From an uncultured Oscillospiraceae bacterium (GTDB lineage: Bacteria > Bacillota > Clostridia > Oscillospirales > Acutalibacteraceae): a stretch of 11,599 nt of DNA. The stretch is from positions 1-11,599 of the forward strand of contig CABSLJ010000073.1 in NCBI GenBank assembly GCA_902478455.1, given 5' to 3'. Each line of letters begins with the position of its first letter. Position 1 is the stretch's first letter. A program made the position numbers and the translations under genes. Positions 1-7,189 of this stretch are shown piece by piece. Under the pieces are notes generated by a model, which saw nothing but the letters and a program-made list of their open reading frames with translations, did no database searches and had not been told where the DNA came from.

Positions 1-45
1 TGATCAGGCCGGTGGGAAAATAAAAATCAAGAAAGGAAAGTTGTC

Positions 46-471
46 ATGAAAAAGGTTTTGGGAGAATTCAAGCAGTTTGCTCTCAAGGGAAATGTGATGG
101 ACCTGGCTGTCGGCGTGATCATCGGCGCCGCCTTTCAGGCAATCGTCAATTCGCTGGTCAACGATCTCATTTCCCCCATCATCGGCCTGTTTGCCAATAC
201 CGATTTCAGCGCTCTGGTGTTCATGATCGGCGATGTGGAAATCCGTTACGGCGCGTTTATCACCGCCGTTATCAACTTTGTGATCATGGCGCTGGTCATC
301 TTCCTGTTCGTAAAGGCACTCAATCGCCTGACCTCGCTCGGCAAAAAGAAGGAGGAGGAAGCGCCCGCCCCCGTCACCACCAAGAAATGCCCCTATTGCT
401 GCACCGAAATCAGCATCGAAGCGGTACGCTGCCCGCACTGTACCTCCGTGCTCGCCGCAGAGCAGGAATAG
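46..471 (+). CDS. mscL: Large-conductance mechanosensitive channel MscL with C-terminal zinc ribbon
   Basis: Encodes a 141-residue MscL, the membrane channel that opens under high tension to release solutes during hypo-osmotic shock. The N-terminal half is typical: KxFALKGNVMDLAVGVIIGAAF at residues 9-30 (amphipathic start plus TM1), a short external loop at about 50-68, and TM2 at about 70-93. A charged, Ala/Pro-rich linker (100-112) follows. In place of the usual C-terminal helix that forms the pentameric bundle there is a four-cysteine ribbon, CPYC (115-118) and CPHC (129-132), expected to bind zinc. The start is ATG 46 behind the purine-rich AGAAAGGAAAG. No promoter can be judged in the 45 bp available upstream. 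The next gene is 48 bp downstream with no terminator between, so co-transcription is possible. Family assignment is secure; the role of the ribbon is not known to me. Confidence 0.96.
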   Translation: MKKVLGEFKQFALKGNVMDLAVGVIIGAAFQAIVNSLVNDLISPIIGLFANTDFSALVFMIGDVEIRYGAFITAVINFVIMALVIFLFVKALNRLTSLGKKKEEEAPAPVTTKKCPYCCTEISIEAVRCPHCTSVLAAEQE

Positions 472-519
472 GACCGCAGCTTTGCATCCATAATAAAGGA
501 ATCAAGGGAGGTCTCAGCC

Positions 520-1473
520 ATGGAAATCAAAACGAGGGAATTTACCTTTGACGCGTCCGAGGGACACGGCAAAATTTTTGTCCGCCTGTTTGAACCGGAA
601 AAGAGGGAGGCGGCGCGGGCCGTGGTGCAGATCGCCCACGGAATGGCCGAACACAGCCTGCGCTACCGCGATTTTGCCCGCTATCTTGCACAGCAGGGCT
701 TTGTTGTGAGCGTGCACGACCACATGGGACACGGCAAGTCGGTCTCTCAGGGGGACGCCTACGGCTATTTCGGCGAAAATGGCTACCAAACCCTGGTCAA
801 CGACATGCACCGCCTGCATGATCTTTTGGTGAAGGAGTACGCGCCGCTTCCCTATGTCATGATGGGACACAGCATGGGCTCCTTTTTGACAAGGAGTTAT
901 CTCTCCCGCTTTGGCGCGGACATCACCGCCGCCGTCATCTGCGGCACAAGCGCCGGCCAGAGTCCGCTCATGATGGCCGCCGGCCGGCGGATTGCCGAAC
1001 GGATTGTGCGCCGCAAGGGCGCGAAATCGCAGAGTCCCCTGTTGCAAAATCTCACCACCGGTTCCTTTAACAAGCGATTTGAGCCGGGACGGACGGAAAA
1101 CGACTGGCTGACCCGGGACGAAGCGATTGTGGACGCCTATTGCGGCGATCCGCTGTGCGGCTTTCCCTTTACGGCGTCCGGCTACCGCGATTTGATCTGC
1201 CTGCTGTCCGACGTCAATCAAAAGGAGTGGTACGCCGCCGTTCCGGACATTCCGCTGCTTCTGATCGCGGGTGAGGATGATCCGGTCGGAGATTTCGGCA
1301 AGGGCGTGCGCAGGGTGGCCGAAGGACTGGAGGCTTCCGGACATCACAAGGTCAGTCTGATTCTTTACCCCGAGTACCGCCATGAAATCCTCAACGAGCT
1401 GGGAAAGGAAAAGGTCTACGGGGATATCAAGGACTTCCTGGAGGAGCATGCCGTCCCCTGCAAGCCGGAATAA
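520..1473 (+). CDS. Alpha/beta hydrolase, monoacylglycerol lipase / lysophospholipase type
   Basis: A 317-residue soluble serine hydrolase of the Hydrolase_4 (PldB / monoacylglycerol lipase) group, which cleaves acyl esters of glycerol lipids or lysophospholipids. Visible landmarks are the oxyanion-side HGMAEHSLRY (40-49), DHMGHGKS (67-74), and the nucleophile elbow GHSMG with Ser118. The acid is in GEDDPVG (251-257), probably Asp254, and the base is His288 in YRHEILNE. A helical cap lies roughly at 150-235. There is no signal peptide or membrane segment, so it is probably cytosolic. ATG 520 is preceded by a strong ribosome site, AAGGGAGG (504-511). It sits between mscL and a cardiolipin synthase, which suggests a membrane-lipid theme, but the exact substrate cannot be read from sequence. 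Confidence 0.9.
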   Translation: MEIKTREFTFDASEGHGKIFVRLFEPEKREAARAVVQIAHGMAEHSLRYRDFARYLAQQGFVVSVHDHMGHGKSVSQGDAYGYFGENGYQTLVNDMHRLHDLLVKEYAPLPYVMMGHSMGSFLTRSYLSRFGADITAAVICGTSAGQSPLMMAAGRRIAERIVRRKGAKSQSPLLQNLTTGSFNKRFEPGRTENDWLTRDEAIVDAYCGDPLCGFPFTASGYRDLICLLSDVNQKEWYAAVPDIPLLLIAGEDDPVGDFGKGVRRVAEGLEASGHHKVSLILYPEYRHEILNELGKEKVYGDIKDFLEEHAVPCKPE

Positions 1474-1647
1474 ACCGCAGGCGCCTTTCTTTTTGCCGCC
1501 TGCAAACGGAAGGCGGGAAGCGGAGAGGGGACGCCTGAATCAAATGGCGCTGCCTGGCGCTGCCCGCGCTTCGGTCAGCAGCCGAAAACGGGGGAAATTC
1601 CGAGGCAACGAACTGTTTTTATGCACGGCTTTGAGGGGAGGACGCCT

Positions 1648-3060
1648 GTGGCTTTGCTCTTGACCATCCTAACGATTCTTTCAATCATAGCAATCCTGTA
1701 TTTTGAGCGGAAGAACTATGAAAGCGCCGCCGGCTGGGTGATGATCGTTGCGGCTCTGCCAGGCTTGGGCCTACTGCTCTACCTCATCTTTGGGGACACC
1801 ATGCGCTACAAGCTCAACCGGCTTTTTACCAGCCGCCGTCTGGAAAAGCGGTACGGTTTTTCGCAGAAGCTGATGCTTCTTTCCCGCACCGACCGCCTCA
1901 ATACCAGCCGGGACTATGACGATATGATCACCTTCAATTTCCGCTACAACCGCAGCGTGCTCAGCTTCGGCAACGACGCGCAGATTTTTACCGGCGGAGA
2001 GGAGAAGTTTGCCGCCCTGTTTGAGGATATCCGCAATGCGCGCTACAGCGTCAATGTGCTCTATTACGGCTTTCATCAGGACGCGGTGGGGAGGAGCCTC
2101 GTCAATCTTCTGACCGAAAAGGCCGGAGCGGGCGTCAAGGTCAATCTGATGTTTGACGGCGTCGGCAGCTTTTTTACCCCCAACCGTTTTTTCCGTGAAC
2201 TGACCGAGGCGGGCGGGAGACTGTGCCGCTGCCGGCCCGGACTGTTTGACATCAACTTCCGCAACCACCGCAAGATTGTCACCATCGACGGACGGATCGC
2301 CTACACCGGCGGCATGAACGTGGGGGACAAATACATCGGCCGTCATCGCGTCAAGTCCCCTTGGCGGGACACCCAGGTCCGCATCACCGGCCCGGCCGTC
2401 TCCCAGCTTCAGGCGGTCTTTTTTGAGGATTGGATGTGCCAGAACCGGCCCAAAAAGCTGGAAGGCCTCTATAATGAGCTGTCCCTCTACTTTCCCAAGG
2501 AAGAGCACCCGGGAGATTATGCGGTGCAGATTGTGCACGGCGGACCGGAATCGGATAAGGAATCGATCAAGATGTCCTATCTGAAGATGATCACCAGCGC
2601 GAGAAAACAGCTTTTGATTCAGAGTCCCTACGTCATTCCGGACAGCTCCATTCTCGACGCGCTCCGTCTTTCCGCCGCCTCGGGCGTCGACGTCAGAATC
2701 ATGATTCCGGCTGTTTCCGGCAGCTTTTTTCTAAAGTACGCCACCGATTATTATCTCGATAAGCTTCTGGATGCGGGGATCAGCGTCTACCGCTACCACG
2801 GCTATGTCCACGCCAAGACCATGGTGTGCGACGGCGAGATCGCCTGTATCGGCTCGGCCAATCTGGATATGAGAAGCTTTCGGTACGACGATGAGATCTG
2901 CGCCTATTTTTACGACGCCGATTTTGCCCAGGAGAATGTGGACGTTTTTGAGGAGGATTTGCGCGCCTGCGACCAAATGCGCTATGAGGAGTTCAAACGC
3001 AGAGGCGTTTGGCGGAAGTTTTTAGAGGGCGTTATGCATATCTTTGCGCCTCTGATGTGA
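1648..3060 (+). CDS. cls: Cardiolipin synthase, two-HKD phospholipase D family
   Basis: A 470-residue membrane enzyme of the bacterial cardiolipin synthase family. It condenses two phosphatidylglycerol molecules into cardiolipin and glycerol through a phospho-histidine intermediate. Two N-terminal membrane segments (about 2-18 and 28-49) are followed by two PLD half-sites. The first is HRKIVTID with His207, Lys209 and Asp214, then YTGGMN. The second is HAKTMVCD with His388, Lys390 and Asp395, then GSANLDMRS. Both catalytic triads are intact and the length is normal for the family. I chose GTG 1648 because a strong GAGGGGAGG (1633-1641) lies 6 nt ahead of it. The in-frame ATG at 1621 would add nine residues and has no ribosome site. 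The gene ends 29 bp before a strong terminator. The 174 bp upstream gap shows no clear promoter. Confidence 0.94.
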   Translation: MALLLTILTILSIIAILYFERKNYESAAGWVMIVAALPGLGLLLYLIFGDTMRYKLNRLFTSRRLEKRYGFSQKLMLLSRTDRLNTSRDYDDMITFNFRYNRSVLSFGNDAQIFTGGEEKFAALFEDIRNARYSVNVLYYGFHQDAVGRSLVNLLTEKAGAGVKVNLMFDGVGSFFTPNRFFRELTEAGGRLCRCRPGLFDINFRNHRKIVTIDGRIAYTGGMNVGDKYIGRHRVKSPWRDTQVRITGPAVSQLQAVFFEDWMCQNRPKKLEGLYNELSLYFPKEEHPGDYAVQIVHGGPESDKESIKMSYLKMITSARKQLLIQSPYVIPDSSILDALRLSAASGVDVRIMIPAVSGSFFLKYATDYYLDKLLDAGISVYRYHGYVHAKTMVCDGEIACIGSANLDMRSFRYDDEICAYFYDADFAQENVDVFEEDLRACDQMRYEEFKRRGVWRKFLEGVMHIFAPLM

Positions 3061-3089
3061 CGGAAGCAGAAAGTTATATACATAGAAAT

Positions 3090-3126
3090 GCGGAGGTGAA
3101 CAAGGTTCGCCTCCGCTGTTTTCTTT
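3090..3126 (+). terminator. Intrinsic terminator after the cardiolipin synthase gene
   Basis: A 12-bp stem (3090-3101 with 3105-3116, one G-T wobble) closes on a 3-nt loop AAG and is followed by TGTTTTCTTT. It lies 29 bp past the cardiolipin synthase stop. Read on the minus strand, the same stem is followed by a moderately T-rich run (ATTTCTATG...), so it may also stop the convergent ABC operon. Confidence 0.85.
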
Positions 3127-3128
3127 GA

Positions 3129-3161
3129 GGATGTCGGCCCTTCGGGCGGCGTCCTTTTTTT
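3129..3161 (+). terminator. Second, tandem intrinsic terminator (+ strand)
   Basis: An 8-bp outer stem (3129-3136 with 3147-3154, two G-T wobbles) continues past a two-base bulge (3137-3138) to a C(TTCG)G-capped tip. Seven T residues (3155-3161) follow. The T-run is on the plus strand only, so this backs up the terminator just before it and blocks read-through into the convergent ABC genes. Confidence 0.7.
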
Positions 3162-3176
3162 GTTTGACCAACAGGG

Positions 3177-4421
3177 TCAGTTTCTTTCCCGCCGGAGCAT
3201 TCGGAAGACCTCGGAAAGCTTGGGCGGCTTGCCGTACAGCAGCACGCCGATCCGGTAAATGGCCGCCGAGAGATATCCCACCGCAATCGTGGTGAGAACC
3301 AGAATTGCGACCGACAGGGCGATTTCCCATCCGGCCACCGTTCCCATCGCAATCCGAATGAACATGGCCATGGGGGAGGTGAAGGGAATAAAAGAGCAGA
3401 CGGTTATAAGCGGGGTATCCACCGAACCGCTGGCCATGGAGTACATGACCACAAAGAAGGCGATGATGAACAGAAAGGTCACAGGCATGACCAGAGTGTT
3501 GACGTCCTCCGAGCGATTGGCGAGCGAACCCAACGCGCCGTACAGGAAGGCGTAAAGGAAGAAGCCGAGGATAAAGAACAACAGGGTATAAAGCAGAATG
3601 GAAAGCGGCATGTCGAACATGGAGCTGATGATCTCGTTCCCGGCCCAGTAACTGCGGTTGAGATTGAAGAAGACAAAGCCCGAGCCGAGCAGCAGCGCCA
3701 TCTGGAGGAGTCCCGCCGACCCAGCGCCGAGCACCTTGCCGAACATCAGCTTGGTCGGCTTGGCCGAAGTGATGAGCAGCTCCATCGCGCGGGAACTCTT
3801 TTCTGAAGCCACGCTGGTCGCCACCAGCTGACCGTAAAGCACGATGGCCATATACAGCAGGAACATGAGGATGTAGGTGTAGAAGAAGCTTTCCATCTGG
3901 TTTTTGCCCGTCTGGACGACCTCGTTTTTCACCACGGCGTTCAGCACGCTTTGCGCCTCCTCGGCCGGCATGCCGGCCGACTGCATGGCGTCGAAACGGT
4001 ACTTGGCGAGCAGCAGCTCGTTGAGATAGACGGTGGTGGTATCGTACATATTGAGATTGTTGACGATATAGCTGTACTCGAGCGGGCCGCGCAGTACGAC
4101 CGCTCCGGCAAATTGTCCCTCCTTGACCGCCTCCTTGAGGGCATCCTCGTCGCCGTCGAACAGGGAGAAGGCAAAGTCGGAGGAGCCGGCGTTAAAGTAG
4201 GAAAGAGTCCCCTCCGGATCGCCGCCTGAAAGGTCTATCAGCGCCAGAGAGGGTTTAACCGTTTCAGCTTCGCCGCCGTCCGAGCCGAAGACTTCCGCAA
4301 GGCGCGGAAAGCTCAGCATGACGCCGATGACGACGATGAACACCACCGTGAGGACAAGAAAAACCTTGTTGCGCAGGTAGTTCATCAATTCGAATTTGAA
4401 GATGCTGCTAAACTGTTTCAT
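3177..4421 (-). CDS. ABC-2 type exporter permease, NatB-like
   Basis: A 414-residue integral membrane subunit of an ABC exporter, of the ABC2_membrane_3 / NatB (YhaP) type. One N-terminal membrane segment (about 18-38) is followed by a long extracytoplasmic domain (about 40-178). A cluster of roughly five further segments follows (about 180-202, 229-251, 272-296, 308-328, 365-388). The cytoplasmic loop EKSSRAMELLITS (207-219) is the conserved coupling motif of this family, followed by the usual GK (228-229). The start ATG directly follows the stop of the ATPase gene with no intervening base, so translation is almost certainly coupled. In Bacillus, NatAB exports sodium ions; relatives handle other substrates, and the cargo here is not determinable. 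The short polar tail ends in KLSEVFRMLRRERN, as is common in the family. Confidence 0.92.
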   Translation of the reverse strand: MKQFSSIFKFELMNYLRNKVFLVLTVVFIVVIGVMLSFPRLAEVFGSDGGEAETVKPSLALIDLSGGDPEGTLSYFNAGSSDFAFSLFDGDEDALKEAVKEGQFAGAVVLRGPLEYSYIVNNLNMYDTTTVYLNELLLAKYRFDAMQSAGMPAEEAQSVLNAVVKNEVVQTGKNQMESFFYTYILMFLLYMAIVLYGQLVATSVASEKSSRAMELLITSAKPTKLMFGKVLGAGSAGLLQMALLLGSGFVFFNLNRSYWAGNEIISSMFDMPLSILLYTLLFFILGFFLYAFLYGALGSLANRSEDVNTLVMPVTFLFIIAFFVVMYSMASGSVDTPLITVCSFIPFTSPMAMFIRIAMGTVAGWEIALSVAILVLTTIAVGYLSAAIYRIGVLLYGKPPKLSEVFRMLRRERN

Positions 4422-5333
4422 TCAGATCGCCCCCTCCGTATATTGGACAAAGATATCGCCGAGCGACGGCTCGTAAACGCGGAACTCGTCGATGTCGAAG
4501 CTCTGGGCGGAAAGGGCGGTAAGCAGCTTTGCTTTCTGCTCGGGCGCTTTGAGCAGGATGTCCACCGAACTGCCCTGCGCAGCGGCGGAGGAGACGAAAT
4601 CTCCGCACCGTTCGTTCAGATAAGCGGCGATCTGCGGCGCGCTGGCGCTTTCCAGCAGCAGGCGGTTGCGGTCAAAGCTGCGCTTGATCTCCCGGATATT
4701 GCCCGAGAGCACAATTTCGCCCTGATTGAGAATGGCGATATCGTCGCAGAACTCCTCGATGTAGTTCATCTGATGGCTGGAGAAAAGCACGATTTTTCCC
4801 CGGGCAATCCGCTCCTTTACAATATCCTTGAGCATCATGGCGTTGACCGGGTCCAGACCGGAGAAGGGTTCATCCAGAATGATGATGTCGGGATCGGTCA
4901 GTAAGGTGCAGATGAGCTGGATTTTCTGCTGGTTGCCCTTGGAGAGGGTATCCAGCTTTTTGTTTGCATATTCGCTCATTTCCAAACGGTCGAGGAGCGC
5001 CCTGGCGGATTTTTTCGCCTCCGCCGTCTTCATGCCGCGCAGCACGCCGAAGTAGACGAGCTGCTCGAGGATGATCTTTTTTGGATAGAGCCCGCGTTCC
5101 TCCGGAAGGTAGCCGATGCGGACCCTGGCGGCGTCCAGCGGCTGACCGTCGAGCAGGACGCGGCCGCTGTCGGCGGGGAAAACCTGCATGACGATCCGGA
5201 TGGTTGTCGTCTTGCCCGCGCCGTTGCGGCCGAGCAGTCCCAGCGCCTGACCCCCGGCACAGGATAGGGAAATTCCCTTTAGGACCTGCTTCTCGCCGAA
5301 GCTTTTGGTTATATTTCTGATTTCCAGAAGCAT
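4422..5333 (-). CDS. ABC exporter ATP-binding protein, NatA-like
   Basis: A 303-residue ATPase subunit that powers the adjacent NatB-like permease. Motifs in order: Walker A GRNGAGKT (35-42), the switch region YLPEERGLY (75-83), the signature LSKGNQQK (130-137), Walker B IIILDEP (150-156) followed by the D-loop SGLD, and the H-loop His187 in SSHQM. A C-terminal extension (about 215-300) matches the accessory domain found in NatA/YhaQ-type proteins. I placed the start at ATG 5333, where MLLEIRNITKSF begins the standard domain and AGGGAG lies 11 nt upstream. The frame stays open back to 5492, but that upstream part overlaps the promoter and so is not translated. The gene is first in a two-gene operon. 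Confidence 0.94.
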   Translation of the reverse strand: MLLEIRNITKSFGEKQVLKGISLSCAGGQALGLLGRNGAGKTTTIRIVMQVFPADSGRVLLDGQPLDAARVRIGYLPEERGLYPKKIILEQLVYFGVLRGMKTAEAKKSARALLDRLEMSEYANKKLDTLSKGNQQKIQLICTLLTDPDIIILDEPFSGLDPVNAMMLKDIVKERIARGKIVLFSSHQMNYIEEFCDDIAILNQGEIVLSGNIREIKRSFDRNRLLLESASAPQIAAYLNERCGDFVSSAAAQGSSVDILLKAPEQKAKLLTALSAQSFDIDEFRVYEPSLGDIFVQYTEGAI

Positions 5334-5463
5334 ATGCTGAATCACTCCCTGTTTTCGCATTCCATTTTTGCCGGATGGGACGGGCCCTTTTAAACCAGGC
5401 GGCCCCATGGTACTCCCAACCGGACGGAAAGACGGATTGCGGCATTGGATATGCGCCTGTTCT

Positions 5464-5492
5464 ATTATCCGTTGTCCCGGGAAGGTTGTCAA
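5464..5492 (-). promoter_or_regulatory. Sigma-A-like promoter of the NatAB-type operon
   Basis: On the minus strand TTGACA (5492-5487) and GATAAT (5469-5464) are separated by exactly 17 nt. This predicts a start of transcription near 5457 and a leader of about 124 nt. A perfect 7-bp inverted repeat, CCGTTGT (5469-5475) and ACAACGG (5508-5514), brackets the -35 box and touches the -10. It could be a regulator site, but this is weak on its own. Confidence 0.75.
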
Positions 5493-5568
5493 GGCGGTTT
5501 CTGAAAAACAACGGCTGCTGCGCGGCGTCTGATACCCAGAGCGCGTTGTCTTTATCTTTTCCGCTTTG

Positions 5569-5599
5569 GTTCTAACGGCCGAAAGTGATCCATATCTAT
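5569..5599 (+). promoter_or_regulatory. Possible sigma-E promoter of the spoIIIA operon
   Basis: CATATCTAT (5591-5599) resembles the sigma-E -10 box (CATA core). GTTCTAA (5569-5575) lies 15 nt upstream, about where a sigma-E -35 would be. The operon is known to be sigma-E controlled in Bacillus and Clostridioides, which is the main reason for the call. Both boxes match imperfectly, and the predicted start would fall almost on the ribosome site AAAAGGAG (5605-5612), leaving a very short leader. Confidence 0.35.
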
Positions 5600-5621
5600 T
5601 AGAGAAAAGGAGTGGACAAGT

Positions 5622-6641
5622 ATGAAGGACGAAAAATTAATCGAACGCTTCCAGAACGCACTGACCGGACTGTGCCCGCGGATTTCCGAGCCGCTCCGGC
5701 GGCTGCCCGAACCGATTCAAAGAGAAGCGCAGGAAATTCGCCTGCGGGTGGGAAAACCGGTGACCGTCTGCTGCCGGACAGGCACCTATTTCCTGCGGGA
5801 GGACGGTTCTCCCTTTCCGCTGCCGCAGGGACCGCTTTTTTTGGCGCGGAAGGCCGATTTGGAGGAAAGCTTCCGTACCATTTGCTGCTATTCGGTTTAC
5901 AGCCACCAGAATGAGATCAGAAACGGCTACATCACCCTGCGGGGCGGCCACCGCGCCGGCATCTGCGGCACGGCGGTATACACAGGCGGGGCGCTTTCCG
6001 GACTGCGGGACGTCTCCTCCATCAACCTCCGCATCGCCCGTCAGATCGACGGCGCGGCCGACGGTCTCTTTGAAGCCCTCGGCGGCGCGCCCGCGCAGGG
6101 GGTGCTGCTGGTCGGACCTCCCGCCTGCGGCAAAACCACCCTGCTGCGGGACATGGCGCGCCGGCTTTCAGTCGGCACGCTGGGCGCTTTTTACAAGGTG
6201 GCGGTGGTCGATGAGAGAAGCGAGCTCGGCGGCACCTATGCCGGAATCAGCCAGAACGACCTCGGCTACTGCGACGTACTCGACGGCTACCCCAAAGGAG
6301 AAGGAATTCTACAGGCGGTGCGCTGCCTTTCGCCCGATTACATCATCTGCGACGAGGTTGGCTCCATGGAGGACATTCGCTCCATCTCGGAGGGGCTCAA
6401 TGCCGGCGTGCGTATGATTGCGAGCATCCATGCGGGTAGTCTCGGAGAGCTTTTGCAGAGAAGTCAGGCCAAGCGCCTGCTGGAGACGGGGGCCTTCCAA
6501 AAGGTGGCGCTGCTCGGGGACCGGCGGTCCCCCGGGAGCGTACAGGGAATTTATAAGGTGGGTGAGCTCAATGCTGAAATGGATCGGCTCGGTATTGCTT
6601 ATCGCTGCGGCGACCGGCGTGGGGATTGTGGAGTCGCTTAA
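5622..6641 (+). CDS. spoIIIAA: Stage III sporulation protein AA, secretion-type ATPase
   Basis: A 339-residue cytoplasmic ATPase related to type II/IV secretion ATPases. It powers the SpoIIIA-SpoIIQ channel between mother cell and forespore and is needed for late forespore gene expression. The N-terminal domain contains EIRLRVGKPV (38-47) and GGHRAGICG (108-116), both typical of SpoIIIAA. The core has Walker A GPPACGKTT (165-173), the acidic VVDERSE (195-201) and Walker B YIICDE (240-245) with Asp244/Glu245. ATG 5622 has AAAAGGAG 9 nt upstream. It is somewhat longer than the Bacillus protein (about 307 residues). The last ~24 residues (NAEMDRLGIAYRCG...) are read from DNA that also encodes the start of SpoIIIAB. 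They do not resemble a conserved domain and are probably a fortuitous tail. First gene of the operon. Confidence 0.96.
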   Translation: MKDEKLIERFQNALTGLCPRISEPLRRLPEPIQREAQEIRLRVGKPVTVCCRTGTYFLREDGSPFPLPQGPLFLARKADLEESFRTICCYSVYSHQNEIRNGYITLRGGHRAGICGTAVYTGGALSGLRDVSSINLRIARQIDGAADGLFEALGGAPAQGVLLVGPPACGKTTLLRDMARRLSVGTLGAFYKVAVVDERSELGGTYAGISQNDLGYCDVLDGYPKGEGILQAVRCLSPDYIICDEVGSMEDIRSISEGLNAGVRMIASIHAGSLGELLQRSQAKRLLETGAFQKVALLGDRRSPGSVQGIYKVGELNAEMDRLGIAYRCGDRRGDCGVA

Positions 6642-7074
6642 GCTGAGCGCCCGCGTGCGGTATCTGGAGCAATACATCGGCTTTATTTCCACGGTAGAGA
6701 CCGAAATCCGCTACTGCGCCCCGTCACTTGCCCAGATTTTGCAGCGGCACCGGGGAGACAGCGCCTTTTGCGCCTGCTTTGAGGACTGCGCCGCAGAGGG
6801 GGAGGAGACGCCCTTCCCCGAGCGTTGGGAGCAATCGGTACGGAGAATTCCCGCCTCCTCGGGTCTGACCGGGGAGGACCTGCGGCTGATCGCCGATTTC
6901 GGCAAGGGGCTCGGCGCGAGCGACATCGAGGGCCAGCTTTCCCACTGCCGTCTGGGGACCGAACTGGCCGCGACCCGGCTTGACCGGGCGCGGGAGGAAA
7001 AGCAGAAAAAGAGCCGGCTTTACATCATGCTGGGGCTTTGTTCCGGAATTGGAGCCGCCCTGCTGCTGTGCTGA
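6571..7074 (+). CDS. spoIIIAB: Stage III sporulation protein AB
   Basis: A 167-residue mother-cell membrane protein of the SpoIIIA complex, with a fold related to the GspF-type platform proteins of type II secretion. It has a hydrophobic N-terminal segment (about 5-21), a mostly helical cytoplasmic region including LKLSARVRYLEQ (23-34) and TEIRYCAPSLAQIL (44-57), and a C-terminal membrane segment (about 150-166). I chose ATG 6571 because MLKWIGSVLLIAAA gives the standard start and length (about 170 in Bacillus) and because AAGGTGGGTGAG (6555-6566) lies just upstream. The frame is open back to 6418, but that part lies wholly inside spoIIIAA. The gene overlaps spoIIIAA by 71 bp, more than the few bases usual in this operon. 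Confidence 0.94.
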   Translation: MLKWIGSVLLIAAATGVGIVESLKLSARVRYLEQYIGFISTVETEIRYCAPSLAQILQRHRGDSAFCACFEDCAAEGEETPFPERWEQSVRRIPASSGLTGEDLRLIADFGKGLGASDIEGQLSHCRLGTELAATRLDRAREEKQKKSRLYIMLGLCSGIGAALLLC

Positions 7075-7189
7075 CCGGCGCTCTAGCGGCAAGGCGGTAT
7101 TTCCGCAAAGCAGAGAGGCTGCGCAGTCCGAACAAAACCGGTGCTCGCGCGCCGGAAAGGGACCTGACTGACAAAATGGAGGAACGAAA

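Larger units (their letters stand above)
5334..5621. other. Divergent intergenic region between the ABC operon and spoIIIA
   Basis: This 288 bp gap holds the sigma-A-like promoter of the ABC genes and their leader on the minus strand. On the plus strand it holds a possible sigma-E promoter plus the ribosome site for spoIIIAA. Short open frames occur on both strands but none has a ribosome site or a recognisable product. The efp gene, which lies upstream of spoIIIA in Bacillus, is not here. Confidence 0.7.

Noticed and set aside
514..1449. Long minus-strand open frame opposite the hydrolase
   Set aside because: The plus-strand hydrolase has a full catalytic triad and a strong ribosome site. 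The opposite frame is a GC-rich shadow with no recognisable domain.
1477..1503. Hairpin after the hydrolase gene as a terminator
   Set aside because: The 7-bp stem has a 13-nt loop, and the T residues are in the loop rather than after the stem, so it does not fit an intrinsic terminator.
1545..1564. Tandem TGGCGCTGCC pair
   Set aside because: Only two 10-bp copies in a GC-rich gap; likely chance or slippage with no linked feature.
6418..6570. Upstream extension of spoIIIAB
   Set aside because: It would lie wholly inside spoIIIAA, has no ribosome site, and encodes an Arg-rich stretch unlike any SpoIIIAB start.
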